64,000 nucleotides of DNA, from contig JAXGYA010000001.1 of assembly GCA_040772505.1 (NCBI GenBank), positions 930,001-994,000 of the forward strand, given 5' to 3'. The notes below the pieces were generated by a model. It worked only from the letters and a program-made list of their open reading frames with translations, made no database searches and had not been told where the DNA came from. Position 1 is the first letter of the stretch, and each line of letters begins with the position of its first letter. A program made the position numbers and the translations under genes. Below are positions 8,552 through 17,359 of the stretch, in pieces. This DNA comes from Mariniphaga sp040772505. Lineage in GTDB: Bacteria > Bacteroidota > Bacteroidia > Bacteroidales > Prolixibacteraceae.

Positions 8552-9391
8552 GTGGATTACCACAAAGTTGCAGTTTCAATTTCGCCATACGAGGAGTGGC
8601 TTAGCGATGTGTTGATGGCTGAGCTTGCAAATCTTGGCTACGACAGTTTTGCCGAGACCGGTGTTGGTTTCGAAGCCTTCATTCAGGCTGATAGTTTCCA
8701 CAGGAAAGATGTTGACAAAACGCTTGAAACATATTCCGGAAACTTCACATTCACGGTTGAAGAGGAGTTCATCAAAGTACAAAACTGGAATGAGGTTTGG
8801 GAGAAAAATTATTTTCAGCCATTGGTGATTGGCGGAGAGTGCCTGGTGCGTGCACCTTTCCACAAGGACTTTCCGAAGTGTAGATTTGAAATTGTGATTG
8901 AGCCCAATATGGCTTTTGGCACCGGAAACCACGAAACTACTTCCATGATGTTAGAAGCTATTCTGAAAGAGAATCCTGAAGGTAAAAAAGTGCTCGACAT
9001 GGGTTCCGGAACGGGAATCCTGAGTATTCTGGCGTCAATGAAAGGTGCATCGGAGGTAACTGCCATTGATATTGATGAATGGGCAGTGAAAGGAAGCATG
9101 GAGAATGCGGTGCGCAACAACATAAAAAACATAACGGTGCTGCAAGGCGATGCATCGTTGATTGGCAATGAAAAATATGATTTTGTTTTTGCCAATATCC
9201 AGAGAAATGTGCTGCTCCGGGATATTCCCGCCTACAGTGCCGGCATGAACAGCGGAGGAAAACTGTTTGTGAGTGGTTTCTATTTAGATGATTTGGAGGA
9301 AATTAAACATAAAGCCCTTGAATCGGGCTTTATGTTTAATCATTATATGGAAAAAAACAAGTGGGTGGTTGCTGTTTTTGACAGGCAGTAA
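8552..9391 (+). CDS. prmA: Ribosomal protein L11 methyltransferase PrmA
   Basis: SAM-dependent enzyme that methylates ribosomal protein L11. The N-terminal substrate-recruitment region is followed by a GTGNHETT block and the SAM-binding DMGSGTGILSILA and AIDIDEWAV. The NPPF-like catalytic position reads FANIQRN, close to the FANI of known PrmA. A GTG start at 8552 is used; no ATG fits better. At 279 residues it is of normal length. Near the 3' end (9303-9339) the coding sequence holds a perfect 15-base inverted repeat, reported separately. Confidence 0.93.
   Translation: MDYHKVAVSISPYEEWLSDVLMAELANLGYDSFAETGVGFEAFIQADSFHRKDVDKTLETYSGNFTFTVEEEFIKVQNWNEVWEKNYFQPLVIGGECLVRAPFHKDFPKCRFEIVIEPNMAFGTGNHETTSMMLEAILKENPEGKKVLDMGSGTGILSILASMKGASEVTAIDIDEWAVKGSMENAVRNNIKNITVLQGDASLIGNEKYDFVFANIQRNVLLRDIPAYSAGMNSGGKLFVSGFYLDDLEEIKHKALESGFMFNHYMEKNKWVVAVFDRQ
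9303..9339. repeat. Perfect 15-bp inverted repeat inside prmA
   Basis: Left arm 9303-9317 (TTAAACATAAAGCCC) and right arm 9325-9339 are exact reverse complements around a 7-base loop. The GC core AAAGCCC/GGGCTTT with AT flanks resembles a bidirectional terminator stem, although the T-run is interrupted. On the minus strand it lies about 67 bases past the stop of the convergent beta-barrel gene. Confidence 0.6.
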
Positions 9392-9405
9392 CCACAAACA
9401 TATTG

Positions 9406-10044
9406 TCAAAACATCACGCCAAACCGGAAACCGCCTGTCATCAGAGTTCCCGAATAGCCCAAATCGCCCCACCAGTCATTGTAATTTTCATGAAATCCGC
9501 TCGTTTTGTCATCAAAACTAAACCGGATGCCGGCACCTAAATAGAAATCCACAAACAACCTGTCAAGCAGGAAATAGTGTATTCCCATAATTACATTTCC
9601 TCCGGTTTTAAAGATTTTAGTGTTCATTTCCCCATCTTCCAGACCAATGTAATTTGTTCCGTTTTCTGTAAAACCATAGGCTGAATAGCCATCATCATTC
9701 ACAGAAAAATAGTTAAACACAGGCCCATAGGCAAGATACGGATTCACATATTTGAATTCACGTTTCAGATAGATTTTATGTTGAAGCTCAATTCCTAACC
9801 CATACATGCTGTTGTAGTCCCAGGTGGTTGGGTTCTGGCGAAAATAAAATTGCGGCGCTGCCACCAGCCAGTGATTTTTATCATTCAGTTTGAAATCCAG
9901 ATCAATTCGCATTCCATTGGAAATGGCATACTGCGGAACCAAACTCAACCCAAAGGTCTTATTACTATACTCCTCCTCCGTTTTATTCTGAGAGGTGAGA
10001 AGCAAGGGGAAACACAACAACAACAATGGAATAATTTTTTTCAT
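9406..10044 (-). CDS. Outer-membrane beta-barrel protein, function unknown
   Basis: Protein of 212 residues with a clear signal peptide (MKKIIPLLLLCFPLLLTSQ) and a body of alternating aromatic and polar strands ending in GFRFGVMF, as expected for an outer-membrane beta-barrel of about eight strands. I do not recognise a specific family. It lies 17 bases downstream of an LVIVD-repeat lipoprotein and is likely co-transcribed with the two LVIVD genes, so the three may form one envelope unit. Confidence 0.7.
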   Translation of the reverse strand: MKKIIPLLLLCFPLLLTSQNKTEEEYSNKTFGLSLVPQYAISNGMRIDLDFKLNDKNHWLVAAPQFYFRQNPTTWDYNSMYGLGIELQHKIYLKREFKYVNPYLAYGPVFNYFSVNDDGYSAYGFTENGTNYIGLEDGEMNTKIFKTGGNVIMGIHYFLLDRLFVDFYLGAGIRFSFDDKTSGFHENYNDWWGDLGYSGTLMTGGFRFGVMF

Positions 10045-10061
10045 TCGATTAAATTTAGCAG

Positions 10062-10823
10062 TTAATATTCAACTTTAATTTCACTAAGTTTTCTTATTGC
10101 ATCATTCTCCAGTTTATACTGAACAAATCCCGATTCGCCAATAACCAAAGCGCGGTTCCTGTCCAGAATAATATCGTAAGCAATTAAATCATTGAAATAG
10201 TGCAATTCTTTCACATTTTGCAGGCTTTTGTCGGAAACATCCAAGATTCTTAATCCGCCATCGCATAACCATACTGTGTCATTTCGCACAGCCAGCCCGC
10301 GAGGATTGGACATCGGATATTGTTTTACGAGTTTCGGCCTGCTCAAATCAGCCAAATCAATAATCTGAAGCTCATTCACCGGGCGCCAGCAGTCGGGGCG
10401 GCCCGAGCTCAAAGTTACATAAGCATACCTCCCGTCTGACACAACCGGATCGCATGCCACGACATGCTCATAAAACGATATTTTTTCCGGAATGCCGTTT
10501 TCGCGGATTTTATAAATATACATTCCCGAATTGGTGCCTAAAAACAGATTTTCACCAAAGGGGAAAATTGTTTCCACTCCAAATCCGACCTGACTCTTTT
10601 GTTTATACTCGGGATTCTCTGCCGAAGATACATCATAGACATTCAGCGTTTCATGGTCCACCGTAAACAGGCGGTCGCCCACAATGGTGAACCGCGCCAT
10701 TGAACCGCCGGTGCCGCTTCCCTCACTCATCGCTCCATCAAAGGAAGAGTCATTGTAGCTGCAGGAACTCCATCCAAAAAACAGCAAAACGGCAATTAGT
10801 ATTTTAAAATTTCTGCAATTCAT
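10062..10823 (-). CDS. LVIVD-repeat beta-propeller protein, probable lipoprotein
   Basis: 253-residue protein with an N-terminal hydrophobic segment ending in WSSC (Cys 21), a plausible though imperfect lipobox. The body contains LVIVD repeats, each with a pattern of the kind LRILDVSD or LQIIDLAD followed by P.L, typical of bacterial beta-propellers at the cell surface. The ligand is unknown. It follows a second, shorter LVIVD gene by 17 bases, and the pair probably arose by duplication. Confidence 0.75.
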   Translation of the reverse strand: MNCRNFKILIAVLLFFGWSSCSYNDSSFDGAMSEGSGTGGSMARFTIVGDRLFTVDHETLNVYDVSSAENPEYKQKSQVGFGVETIFPFGENLFLGTNSGMYIYKIRENGIPEKISFYEHVVACDPVVSDGRYAYVTLSSGRPDCWRPVNELQIIDLADLSRPKLVKQYPMSNPRGLAVRNDTVWLCDGGLRILDVSDKSLQNVKELHYFNDLIAYDIILDRNRALVIGESGFVQYKLENDAIRKLSEIKVEY

Positions 10824-10840
10824 AATTTCTGATTTTTATC

Positions 10841-11374
10841 TTATTCCACTTTCGCTTTCATATATCTGTTTTTATTGTTTCTTTCCCATCTTACCAGTAC
10901 GGCATCATCCGGCACTGCCTGGCGTTCTGCCCACGACACCCCTCTTCCGTCGGGTGAAAGCGGTTCGGGAAAAACTCCCTTAATTCGCTTAACCACTTCA
11001 AGCGAACCGGCGCTTTCATCAAATTTAAAAGCGATTAAGTCCACGGCATTGTCGGCATACATCACATTGTCTTTCATGGCAATATCAATGCAGCCATCTA
11101 CCTGAATAAATGCTCTTTTTTGTGGATTCTCAGGATCGGAATTATCAATAACATGAATTCCCCTGAATTTTTCATTGATGAAAATCAGATGATCCTTTAA
11201 ATAGATTTTGCCCGGATTCTTAATACTTTGCGGGCTTCCCAAAGTTATGCTTCTCTCCACTTCGGAACGCAGCATAAACACCGGCCGGAAAGTTTCCTGC
11301 GGGGCAATATCAAAACCTGCATTCACGGTAAAAAAGAGAAACAGCAAAAGAAAGTAGGGTAGTAATTTTTTCAT
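10841..11374 (-). CDS. Short LVIVD-repeat protein, exported
   Basis: 177-residue protein starting with a signal peptide (MKKLLPYFLLLFLFFTVNAGF). One clear LVIVD repeat is visible (IHVIDNSDPENPQ near residue 75) with flanking propeller-like strands. It is too short for a full propeller alone and may assemble with the LVIVD lipoprotein encoded immediately downstream. First gene of the three-gene leftward envelope unit. Confidence 0.7.
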   Translation of the reverse strand: MKKLLPYFLLLFLFFTVNAGFDIAPQETFRPVFMLRSEVERSITLGSPQSIKNPGKIYLKDHLIFINEKFRGIHVIDNSDPENPQKRAFIQVDGCIDIAMKDNVMYADNAVDLIAFKFDESAGSLEVVKRIKGVFPEPLSPDGRGVSWAERQAVPDDAVLVRWERNNKNRYMKAKVE

Positions 11375-11496
11375 GTGAATAATTTTATGACATAATTAAT
11401 GTTTTTTTCACTCATTAAAGCTTTCAAAGAAATGAATTTCAATACAGATGGGAAACAGTGAAGAATGGTTGCGCCAACTTACTGGATTTGCAAACT

Positions 11497-12006
11497 TTAT
11501 TTTTCGCGCTGTGAGTTTTTCGGAATTTCCCATATTTCAAGCTCCCGGATTTCCTTTCCGTCAATTACAAAACGAATGGCGGTGCAAACGTTATGAAACC
11601 CTATATATCCGGCAGCACCGGGATTGATATGCAGTAAATCCAGCGTCGGGTCGAAAATTACTTTTAAAATATGTGAATGTCCGCAGATAAAAAGGTCGGG
11701 AGGATTGGTGAAAATTTCAGGTTTGACAAAGCGTTCATATCTGCCGGGATATCCACCTATGTGTGTAATCCACACATCAGTTTTCTCGCATCTGAACCGA
11801 AGATGCGCAGGATAAACTGTACGGACATCCTGCCCGTCAATGTTTCCGAAAACACCTTTCAGTGGTTTGAAAGCCGTAAGTTTATCAGCAGTTTCCATGT
11901 TGCCGAAGTCGCCGGCATGCCATATTTCATCCGTTTTTTCAAAAAAATGAAAAAGCCGGGAATGCAGGAAACCGTGTGTGTCCGATAAAAGACCGATGCG
12001 CTTCAT
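11497..12006 (-). CDS. YfcE/MJ0936-type metallophosphoesterase
   Basis: Compact 169-residue phosphodiesterase. Metal-binding motifs are all present: SDTHG at residues 8-12, HAGDFGN, VFGNID, THIGGYPG and CGHSH. This is the arrangement of the YfcE/MJ0936 family, whose members hydrolyse phosphodiesters in vitro; the physiological substrate is unknown. It is divergent from the SixA-like gene across 77 bases. Confidence 0.88.
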   Translation of the reverse strand: MKRIGLLSDTHGFLHSRLFHFFEKTDEIWHAGDFGNMETADKLTAFKPLKGVFGNIDGQDVRTVYPAHLRFRCEKTDVWITHIGGYPGRYERFVKPEIFTNPPDLFICGHSHILKVIFDPTLDLLHINPGAAGYIGFHNVCTAIRFVIDGKEIRELEIWEIPKNSQREK

Positions 12007-12047
12007 AAATTATTTAATGAATTGTCACTCTTTTCCACAAATTAAGA

Positions 12048-12055
12048 TAAATTTG
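12048..12055 (+). promoter_or_regulatory. Candidate -7 element for the SixA-like gene
   Basis: TAAATTTG followed by C matches TAnnTTTG(C). It lies 28 bases before the ATG at 12084. An ATTG at 12021-12024 may serve as a weak -33 element at 23-base spacing, slightly long. Confidence 0.4.
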
Positions 12056-12083
12056 CTTTCACGAGAAGTTAAGTTTTGACAAA

Positions 12084-12578
12084 ATGAAACAAATATTTAT
12101 TATCAGGCATGCAAAAGCAGTACCCTACGGATATGACGACGATTTTAACCGCAATTTAACCAACAGGGGAAAAAGAGACGCAGCTCTTGTCTCCGGCGAA
12201 CTGGAAAGAATGGGGATTAAACCGGATATGATTATCTCAAGTCCGGCAAAACGTGCATTGAAAACTGCACGAATTTTCGCAGAAAACCTTGGCATCAGCA
12301 GGGATACAATTCAGGAGAAAGAAGAATTGTATCCGGGGCTCACGCTTAAGGAGTTTTTAAAGCTCATTCACTCGTTGCCTGCCGGCACAGAAACTGTATT
12401 TTTCTTTGGGCACAATCCCTATCTTCAAAATAATACCACCGGGCTGTTAAAGCGTTTCGATTACGAGATGCCCACATGTTCCACCAATGGTATCAGCTTC
12501 GATGTTAAAAAATGGGAAGATATTGAGCCCGGTTCAGGAAAGCTCGCTTTTCGGATTATTCCTGCTATGCTTCGCTAA
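12084..12578 (+). CDS. SixA-like histidine phosphatase
   Basis: 164-residue member of the histidine phosphatase superfamily. The phosphohistidine motif IIRHAKA lies at residues 5-11, followed by LTNRGKRDA, SSPAKRALKTA and the second catalytic His in FFGHNP. The layout matches SixA, a phosphohistidine phosphatase acting on phosphorelay proteins, but substrates vary widely in the family. No sensor kinase or phosphotransfer protein is encoded nearby. Confidence 0.85.
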   Translation: MKQIFIIRHAKAVPYGYDDDFNRNLTNRGKRDAALVSGELERMGIKPDMIISSPAKRALKTARIFAENLGISRDTIQEKEELYPGLTLKEFLKLIHSLPAGTETVFFFGHNPYLQNNTTGLLKRFDYEMPTCSTNGISFDVKKWEDIEPGSGKLAFRIIPAMLR

Positions 12579-12651
12579 AAAACCGTATCTGCATACAATT
12601 TATCTCCCTCCGAAAAGTTTATACTGAAATTGCTTTGTTAGTTTTGTGCCG

Positions 12652-15063
12652 ATGATAAAAAAGCTGATTCTATTTATATTTCTGGCTGCTGCCATGCTCA
12701 GCGCTTTTCCCCAAAGCAACAACGCCACTCTTAGGGGAGTGGTGCGCGACTCAGAAGGAAAGCCGCTGGATATGGTAAACATCGGTCTGAAGGACTATCC
12801 GCTGGGAACCAGTTCAAACCGCGAGGGGAAATTTCTGCTGCGTATTCCCGCAGGGAAAAGAATTGTTGTTGCCTTTTCTTCACTTGGATATGCTGCTTAT
12901 TCCGATACTGTTTATGCCGGCTCTGAGGAAAACGTTTACCGCGAAATAGTTTTGCAGGGAATTGATTTGAAACTGGCAGAAATTACGGTTACCGAACAGC
13001 GCCGCAACACCGGGAATGTTACCCGTCTTGATCCGCGCTTTATTGACATTATACCCGATGCGGCAACCGGTGGCGTTGAAGCGCTGATAAAAACACTCCC
13101 GGGGGTCTCTTCCAACAATGAGCTGAGTTCACAATATACGGTGCGTGGCGGAAATTTTGATGAGAATATGGTATATGTGAACGACATTGAGATTTACCGT
13201 CCGTTTCTCATCCGTGCCGGACAGCAGGAGGGACTGAGTTTCATCAACAGCGACATGGTCTCCACCATTGACTTTTCAGCCGGAGGATTCGACGCCCGTT
13301 ATGGCGACAAAATGTCATCTGTTCTCGATATAAAATATCGAAAACCCAGTGTGTTCCGGGGTTCAGCATCGGTTAGCCTGTTGGGGGCGTCCGCACATTT
13401 CGAAGATGTGGCTCTGAAAGGAAGACTGGCTCACATTTCAGGGGTTCGATACAAAACCAACAGCTACATGTTGGGCAGCCTTGACGAAAAAGGTGATTAT
13501 GAACCGAAATTTACTGATTTTCAAACCTATATCACCTACCGGTTTTCAGAAAGTTTTGACCTCTCTTTTTTGGGAAATGTTGCTCAAAACCAATATCAGT
13601 TTGTTCCAAAAACAAGAAAAACAACTTTCGGAACATGGGATACCCCGCTCAACACAACCATCTATTTTAACGGTCAGGAGATCGATCAGTTCAATACCTA
13701 CTTAGGCGCCTTGTCGGCAAATTATCATCCCAATCTGAACCTGAACCTTAAGTTTATCCTTTCGGCTTTCAATACCTCTGAAGAGGAAACCTACGATATT
13801 TTGGGGCAATATTATCTCAATCAGTTGGAGCGAAATATGTCGTCGGAAGATTTTGGCGATAGCATATTAAATCTTGGAGTGGGAACATTTTTAAATCATG
13901 CGCGTAATTATCTGGATGCCAGTGTTTACAGTTTTTCACACAAAGGGGCATACAACTCCGAAAAGCATCTGCTCAACTGGGGAATTCAGTTTCAGCACGA
14001 GCAGTTTTCAGACAAAATCAACGAATGGATTTACCGCGATTCCACCGGCTACTCTCTGCCGTATTCCGACAAGGAGGTTCTGCTCTTTTTTACATTAAAT
14101 GCTCGAAACCAGCTGAGTTCAAACCGAATAACAGGACATTTTCAGGATACGTGGAGCGTGCCTGTTGGCACGGGAGATTTGTATTTAACTGGCGGAATAC
14201 GCTTTAATTACTGGGATTTTAATAGTGAATTGCTTGTCAGTCCACGAGTTTCCATAAGCTATTTTCCGGCATGGCAAAGGAAGATGTCATTCAGCCTTTC
14301 AGGCGGAATGTATCATCAATCTCCCTTTTTCAAAGAGCTGAAAAACCGCGACGGCTCCATCAATGAAAATGCGCGGGCACAACGCTCCTATCAGCTGGTT
14401 GCGGGAACGGATTATATTTTCACCGTCTGGAACCGGCCGTTCCGGTTCACCTCTGAAGCGTATTATAAACACATGAACCGCCTGGTGCCATATAAGGTTG
14501 AGAATGTTCAGATTCGCTATTTAGGAGAGCAGGAAGCCGTTGGGTATGCTACTGGAATTGATATGAAGGTGAACGGGGAATTTGTGAGCGGGGTTCAGTC
14601 GTGGGCAAGTATTTCACTGATGAAAACTGAAGAGAATATCCATAACGACGGACATGGTTTCATTCCCCGTCCTACCGACCAGTGGCTTAATTTCAGCCTG
14701 TTTTTTCAGGATTATTTTCCGGGAAATCCATCCTACAAAATGCAGCTTTCAGGTTTTTACGGTGCCCGCCTGCCCGCCGGTCCACCCAATTCGGAGCGCT
14801 ATCAGGATGTTTTCAGGATGCCGCCCTACCGGCGGATTGACTTAGGATTCTCAAAAGTAATAATCAGTGCTTCCAGACCGGTGCAAAACAGTCTCTTCAG
14901 GCATATCAACGACATGTGGATCAGCCTGGAGGCATTCAATATACTGAACATCAAAAACACTGTTTCCTATTTCTGGGTCTCCAGCTCGGGCGGCGACCAG
15001 TTTGCAGTTCCTAACTACCTAACCAACATGAAGTTAAATCTAAAGATTTCGGTTAAGTTTTGA
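12652..15063 (+). CDS. TonB-dependent outer-membrane receptor
   Basis: About 803 residues. A signal peptide (MIKKLILFIFLAAAMLSAFPQ) precedes a carboxypeptidase-regulatory-like domain (about 25-110), a plug domain with TVRGGNFDENMVYVND.E (about 155-240) and a long beta-barrel ending in an aromatic-rich strand. The ATG at 12652 is preferred over the GTG at 12646. It lacks an adjacent SusD gene, so it is a stand-alone receptor rather than a SusCD glycan importer. Ligand unknown; no Fur-like site or metal gene is seen nearby. Confidence 0.85.
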   Translation: MIKKLILFIFLAAAMLSAFPQSNNATLRGVVRDSEGKPLDMVNIGLKDYPLGTSSNREGKFLLRIPAGKRIVVAFSSLGYAAYSDTVYAGSEENVYREIVLQGIDLKLAEITVTEQRRNTGNVTRLDPRFIDIIPDAATGGVEALIKTLPGVSSNNELSSQYTVRGGNFDENMVYVNDIEIYRPFLIRAGQQEGLSFINSDMVSTIDFSAGGFDARYGDKMSSVLDIKYRKPSVFRGSASVSLLGASAHFEDVALKGRLAHISGVRYKTNSYMLGSLDEKGDYEPKFTDFQTYITYRFSESFDLSFLGNVAQNQYQFVPKTRKTTFGTWDTPLNTTIYFNGQEIDQFNTYLGALSANYHPNLNLNLKFILSAFNTSEEETYDILGQYYLNQLERNMSSEDFGDSILNLGVGTFLNHARNYLDASVYSFSHKGAYNSEKHLLNWGIQFQHEQFSDKINEWIYRDSTGYSLPYSDKEVLLFFTLNARNQLSSNRITGHFQDTWSVPVGTGDLYLTGGIRFNYWDFNSELLVSPRVSISYFPAWQRKMSFSLSGGMYHQSPFFKELKNRDGSINENARAQRSYQLVAGTDYIFTVWNRPFRFTSEAYYKHMNRLVPYKVENVQIRYLGEQEAVGYATGIDMKVNGEFVSGVQSWASISLMKTEENIHNDGHGFIPRPTDQWLNFSLFFQDYFPGNPSYKMQLSGFYGARLPAGPPNSERYQDVFRMPPYRRIDLGFSKVIISASRPVQNSLFRHINDMWISLEAFNILNIKNTVSYFWVSSSGGDQFAVPNYLTNMKLNLKISVKF

Positions 15064-15109
15064 ATGAACAACTAAACCGGTCTGTTGCAAATGTGCTACC
15101 GGTGCCGGG

Positions 15110-15586
15110 TTAACGTGTTGTCTTTTCCAGTAATCCCCTGGTTGCATCTTCCAACAGATCAAGAACCAGTTCAAAACCTTCTTCTCCGCCATAGTAAGGG
15201 TCGGGAACTTCCTTATAGTTCCACTCTTTGCTGAAGTCGGTCATTTTGTATATTTTTTTCAGATCGTTTTCGTCTCTTGCCATACTTTTTAAAGAGAGCA
15301 CATTCTCATCGTCCATGGCAATAATCATATCGAACCGGTCAAAATCACTGTCGGGGTTGAACTGCCGGGCGATGCTTGTGAGGTTGTAGCCGCGCTTCAC
15401 CGCATGATTCTGCATACGCTTGTCGGCAGGCCGTCCAACGTGCCAGCCGCCTGTTCCGGCAGAATCAATTTCAAAGTTTTTTGCAACTCCTTCTTTTTCG
15501 ACTATTGCCGTGAAAACAGCTTCTGCGCTTGGCGACCTGCAGATATTTCCCAGACAGACAAATAATATTTTTTTCTTGTTTTTCAT
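15110..15586 (-). CDS. Low-molecular-weight protein tyrosine phosphatase
   Basis: 158-residue enzyme with the P-loop VCLGNICRSP, that is C(X)5R with Cys 11 and Arg 17, and the general-acid aspartate in the VPDPYYG stretch near residue 120. This is a complete LMW-PTP. In bacteria such enzymes usually oppose tyrosine kinases controlling exopolysaccharide export, but no kinase or polysaccharide gene is present here. Four bases separate it from aroE upstream on the same strand. Confidence 0.92.
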   Translation of the reverse strand: MKNKKKILFVCLGNICRSPSAEAVFTAIVEKEGVAKNFEIDSAGTGGWHVGRPADKRMQNHAVKRGYNLTSIARQFNPDSDFDRFDMIIAMDDENVLSLKSMARDENDLKKIYKMTDFSKEWNYKEVPDPYYGGEEGFELVLDLLEDATRGLLEKTTR

Positions 15587-15590
15587 CTTC

Positions 15591-16334
15591 TTATGAATTC
15601 CAGATTTTATATGATTTTAAGGCCTGAAGCTGTAACATTTCGTTGCCGTTTTTTACAGTCGCACCTTTTTTCAATCCCATTTTCATAAATTTTGTGGTTT
15701 CCGGATTGTAAACCAAATCAAATAGCAAATGGTTTTCGGTGATAAGCTCATAAGGAATCTTTGGCGAAGTGTCCACATCCGGAAATGTGCCAAGCGGTGT
15801 GGCATTTACGATAAGCAGCCTTTCAGTCATTATGCGGGAATCAATTTCTTCATACCGGATTTCGTTCTCTTTCAGCTCTTCGATGGAAGCGGAAATAAAA
15901 TCAATTCCCAGTTTGGACAGAATATATTTCACCGCTTTTGAAGCGCCGCCGGTTCCCAAAATCAACGCTTTTGAGTGTTGTGGTTTCAGCAGAGGCTTAA
16001 GCGAATTTTCAAACCCGTGCGTGTCCGTATTGAATCCCTTCAAATAAACTTCTGTTTCTGTCCGGCTGATTTTTATTGTATTTACAGCCCCGACTTCCCG
16101 GGCGGCATCTTCCAGTTCATTCAGATAGGGAATTACCTGTTCCTTATATGGAATCGTAACATTTAAGCCAATCAGATTTGGATTTTCAGTGATTATTTTA
16201 GGGAATTTTGAGATATTGTCTATTTCAAAGTTTTCATAGGCGGCATCCACTTTTTCTCTTTCAAATTTTTCGGTGAAAAACCGTTTTGAAAAGGAGTGCG
16301 CAAGCGGATATCCAAGTATTCCGTATTTCTTCAT
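15591..16334 (-). CDS. aroE: Shikimate dehydrogenase AroE
   Basis: NADPH-dependent reduction of 3-dehydroshikimate in aromatic amino acid synthesis. Visible blocks are HSFSKRFF (shikimate binding), NVTIPYK with the catalytic Lys, GAVNTI, GFNTD with the catalytic Asp, GTGGASKAV (nucleotide binding) and NATPLG. The start at 16334 (MKKYGILGYPL) gives 247 residues; an earlier in-frame start would be wholly inside the DUF368 gene. Its ATG overlaps the DUF368 stop by four bases, so the two are translationally linked. Confidence 0.95.
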   Translation of the reverse strand: MKKYGILGYPLAHSFSKRFFTEKFEREKVDAAYENFEIDNISKFPKIITENPNLIGLNVTIPYKEQVIPYLNELEDAAREVGAVNTIKISRTETEVYLKGFNTDTHGFENSLKPLLKPQHSKALILGTGGASKAVKYILSKLGIDFISASIEELKENEIRYEEIDSRIMTERLLIVNATPLGTFPDVDTSPKIPYELITENHLLFDLVYNPETTKFMKMGLKKGATVKNGNEMLQLQALKSYKIWNS

Positions 16335-17263
16335 TTTCTCTTTTTTGTTAAACTTTCTATTGCAAAGATAAGCCCAAAACCGACGATTGCCAAAAGCAGT
16401 GCGCCGGTAAGCCACGCCTGATTGCCGGTTAAATTCTCGTAGGTTGCGGGCAAAATGTTTCTTTCGGTCAGTGGTCGCACCACATTGTGACGGTCAATGA
16501 AAGTTTCGGTAACCTCTTTCCATGGCCAAACTTTGTTGAGCGAACCAATCATAAAGCCTGTGAGTGTGGCAATTGTGAGGTTATGATAGTTTTTGATCAG
16601 CCACGAAAGCAGGTTGGAAAAGGCGATGATGCCAATGAGTGCACCGGCGATAAAAACCAGTAGAACCGGTATGTTCAGATCACTCACTGCGCCAAGTATG
16701 AATTTATACATACCTAACAAAACAAGTATGAAACTGCCTGAAATACCGGGTAAAATCATGGCGCAAATGGCAATGGAGCCGGAAATAAAAATAAAAAACC
16801 AGGTAATATTTGCTTCGGCAGGAGAAATAGCGGTAATAAAATAGGCAACAACAACTCCTGCAATTCCTGCAATTATGGTTCCCGCTTTCCATTTTTTTAT
16901 GCTTCCGCCCACATAAATTGCCGAAGCGAGGATAAGTCCGAAAAAGAACGACCAGACCAGAATGGGGTAGTGGTGGAGCAGGTACTCAAGTCCCTTTGCC
17001 AGTGAGAAAATACTTATTCCGATACCCAATACTACTGCAAGCAAGAAATTGCCGTTTATTGCTTTCCAGAATGCAGCAAACTTTCCGGAGAAAAAAAGTT
17101 TTAAGGCATTCAGATTGATTGATTTAATGGAGTTTACCAGCTCTTCGTAAATTCCTGCTATGAAAGCGATGGTTCCTCCCGAAACTCCGGGAACCACGTC
17201 TGCCGCTCCCATTCCCATTCCTTTGAGAGTCAAAAGCAGGTAGCTTTTTGTTTTTCTACTCAT
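16331..17263 (-). CDS. DUF368 membrane protein (PopT-type polyprenyl-phosphate transporter)
   Basis: 310-residue polytopic membrane protein, about eight or more helices. The N-terminal GMGMGAADVVPGVSGGTIAF and the repeat-like MILPGISGSFILVLLG are the two hallmark re-entrant motifs of DUF368. Members were shown to recycle undecaprenyl phosphate across the cytoplasmic membrane (PopT family). It runs into aroE with a four-base overlap, an odd pairing of lipid-carrier recycling with shikimate synthesis. Confidence 0.88.
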   Translation of the reverse strand: MSRKTKSYLLLTLKGMGMGAADVVPGVSGGTIAFIAGIYEELVNSIKSINLNALKLFFSGKFAAFWKAINGNFLLAVVLGIGISIFSLAKGLEYLLHHYPILVWSFFFGLILASAIYVGGSIKKWKAGTIIAGIAGVVVAYFITAISPAEANITWFFIFISGSIAICAMILPGISGSFILVLLGMYKFILGAVSDLNIPVLLVFIAGALIGIIAFSNLLSWLIKNYHNLTIATLTGFMIGSLNKVWPWKEVTETFIDRHNVVRPLTERNILPATYENLTGNQAWLTGALLLAIVGFGLIFAIESLTKKRK

Positions 17264-17359
17264 TTAATCTTTATTCAGGTTTTATTGTGCTTTTTTTTAT
17301 TCTTTGGATATTCGCTATTGAGCATATTTGGAATTCATCTAATCAATAACCCAAAAAAT

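Noticed and set aside
10062..11374. One LVIVD gene split by a frameshift
   Set aside because: Each of the two genes has its own signal peptide and natural end, so they are separate genes.
12639..12646. TAGTTTTG as promoter of the TonB receptor gene
   Set aside because: It matches the -7 consensus but ends five bases before the ATG, which would require a leaderless message; no -33 element supports it.
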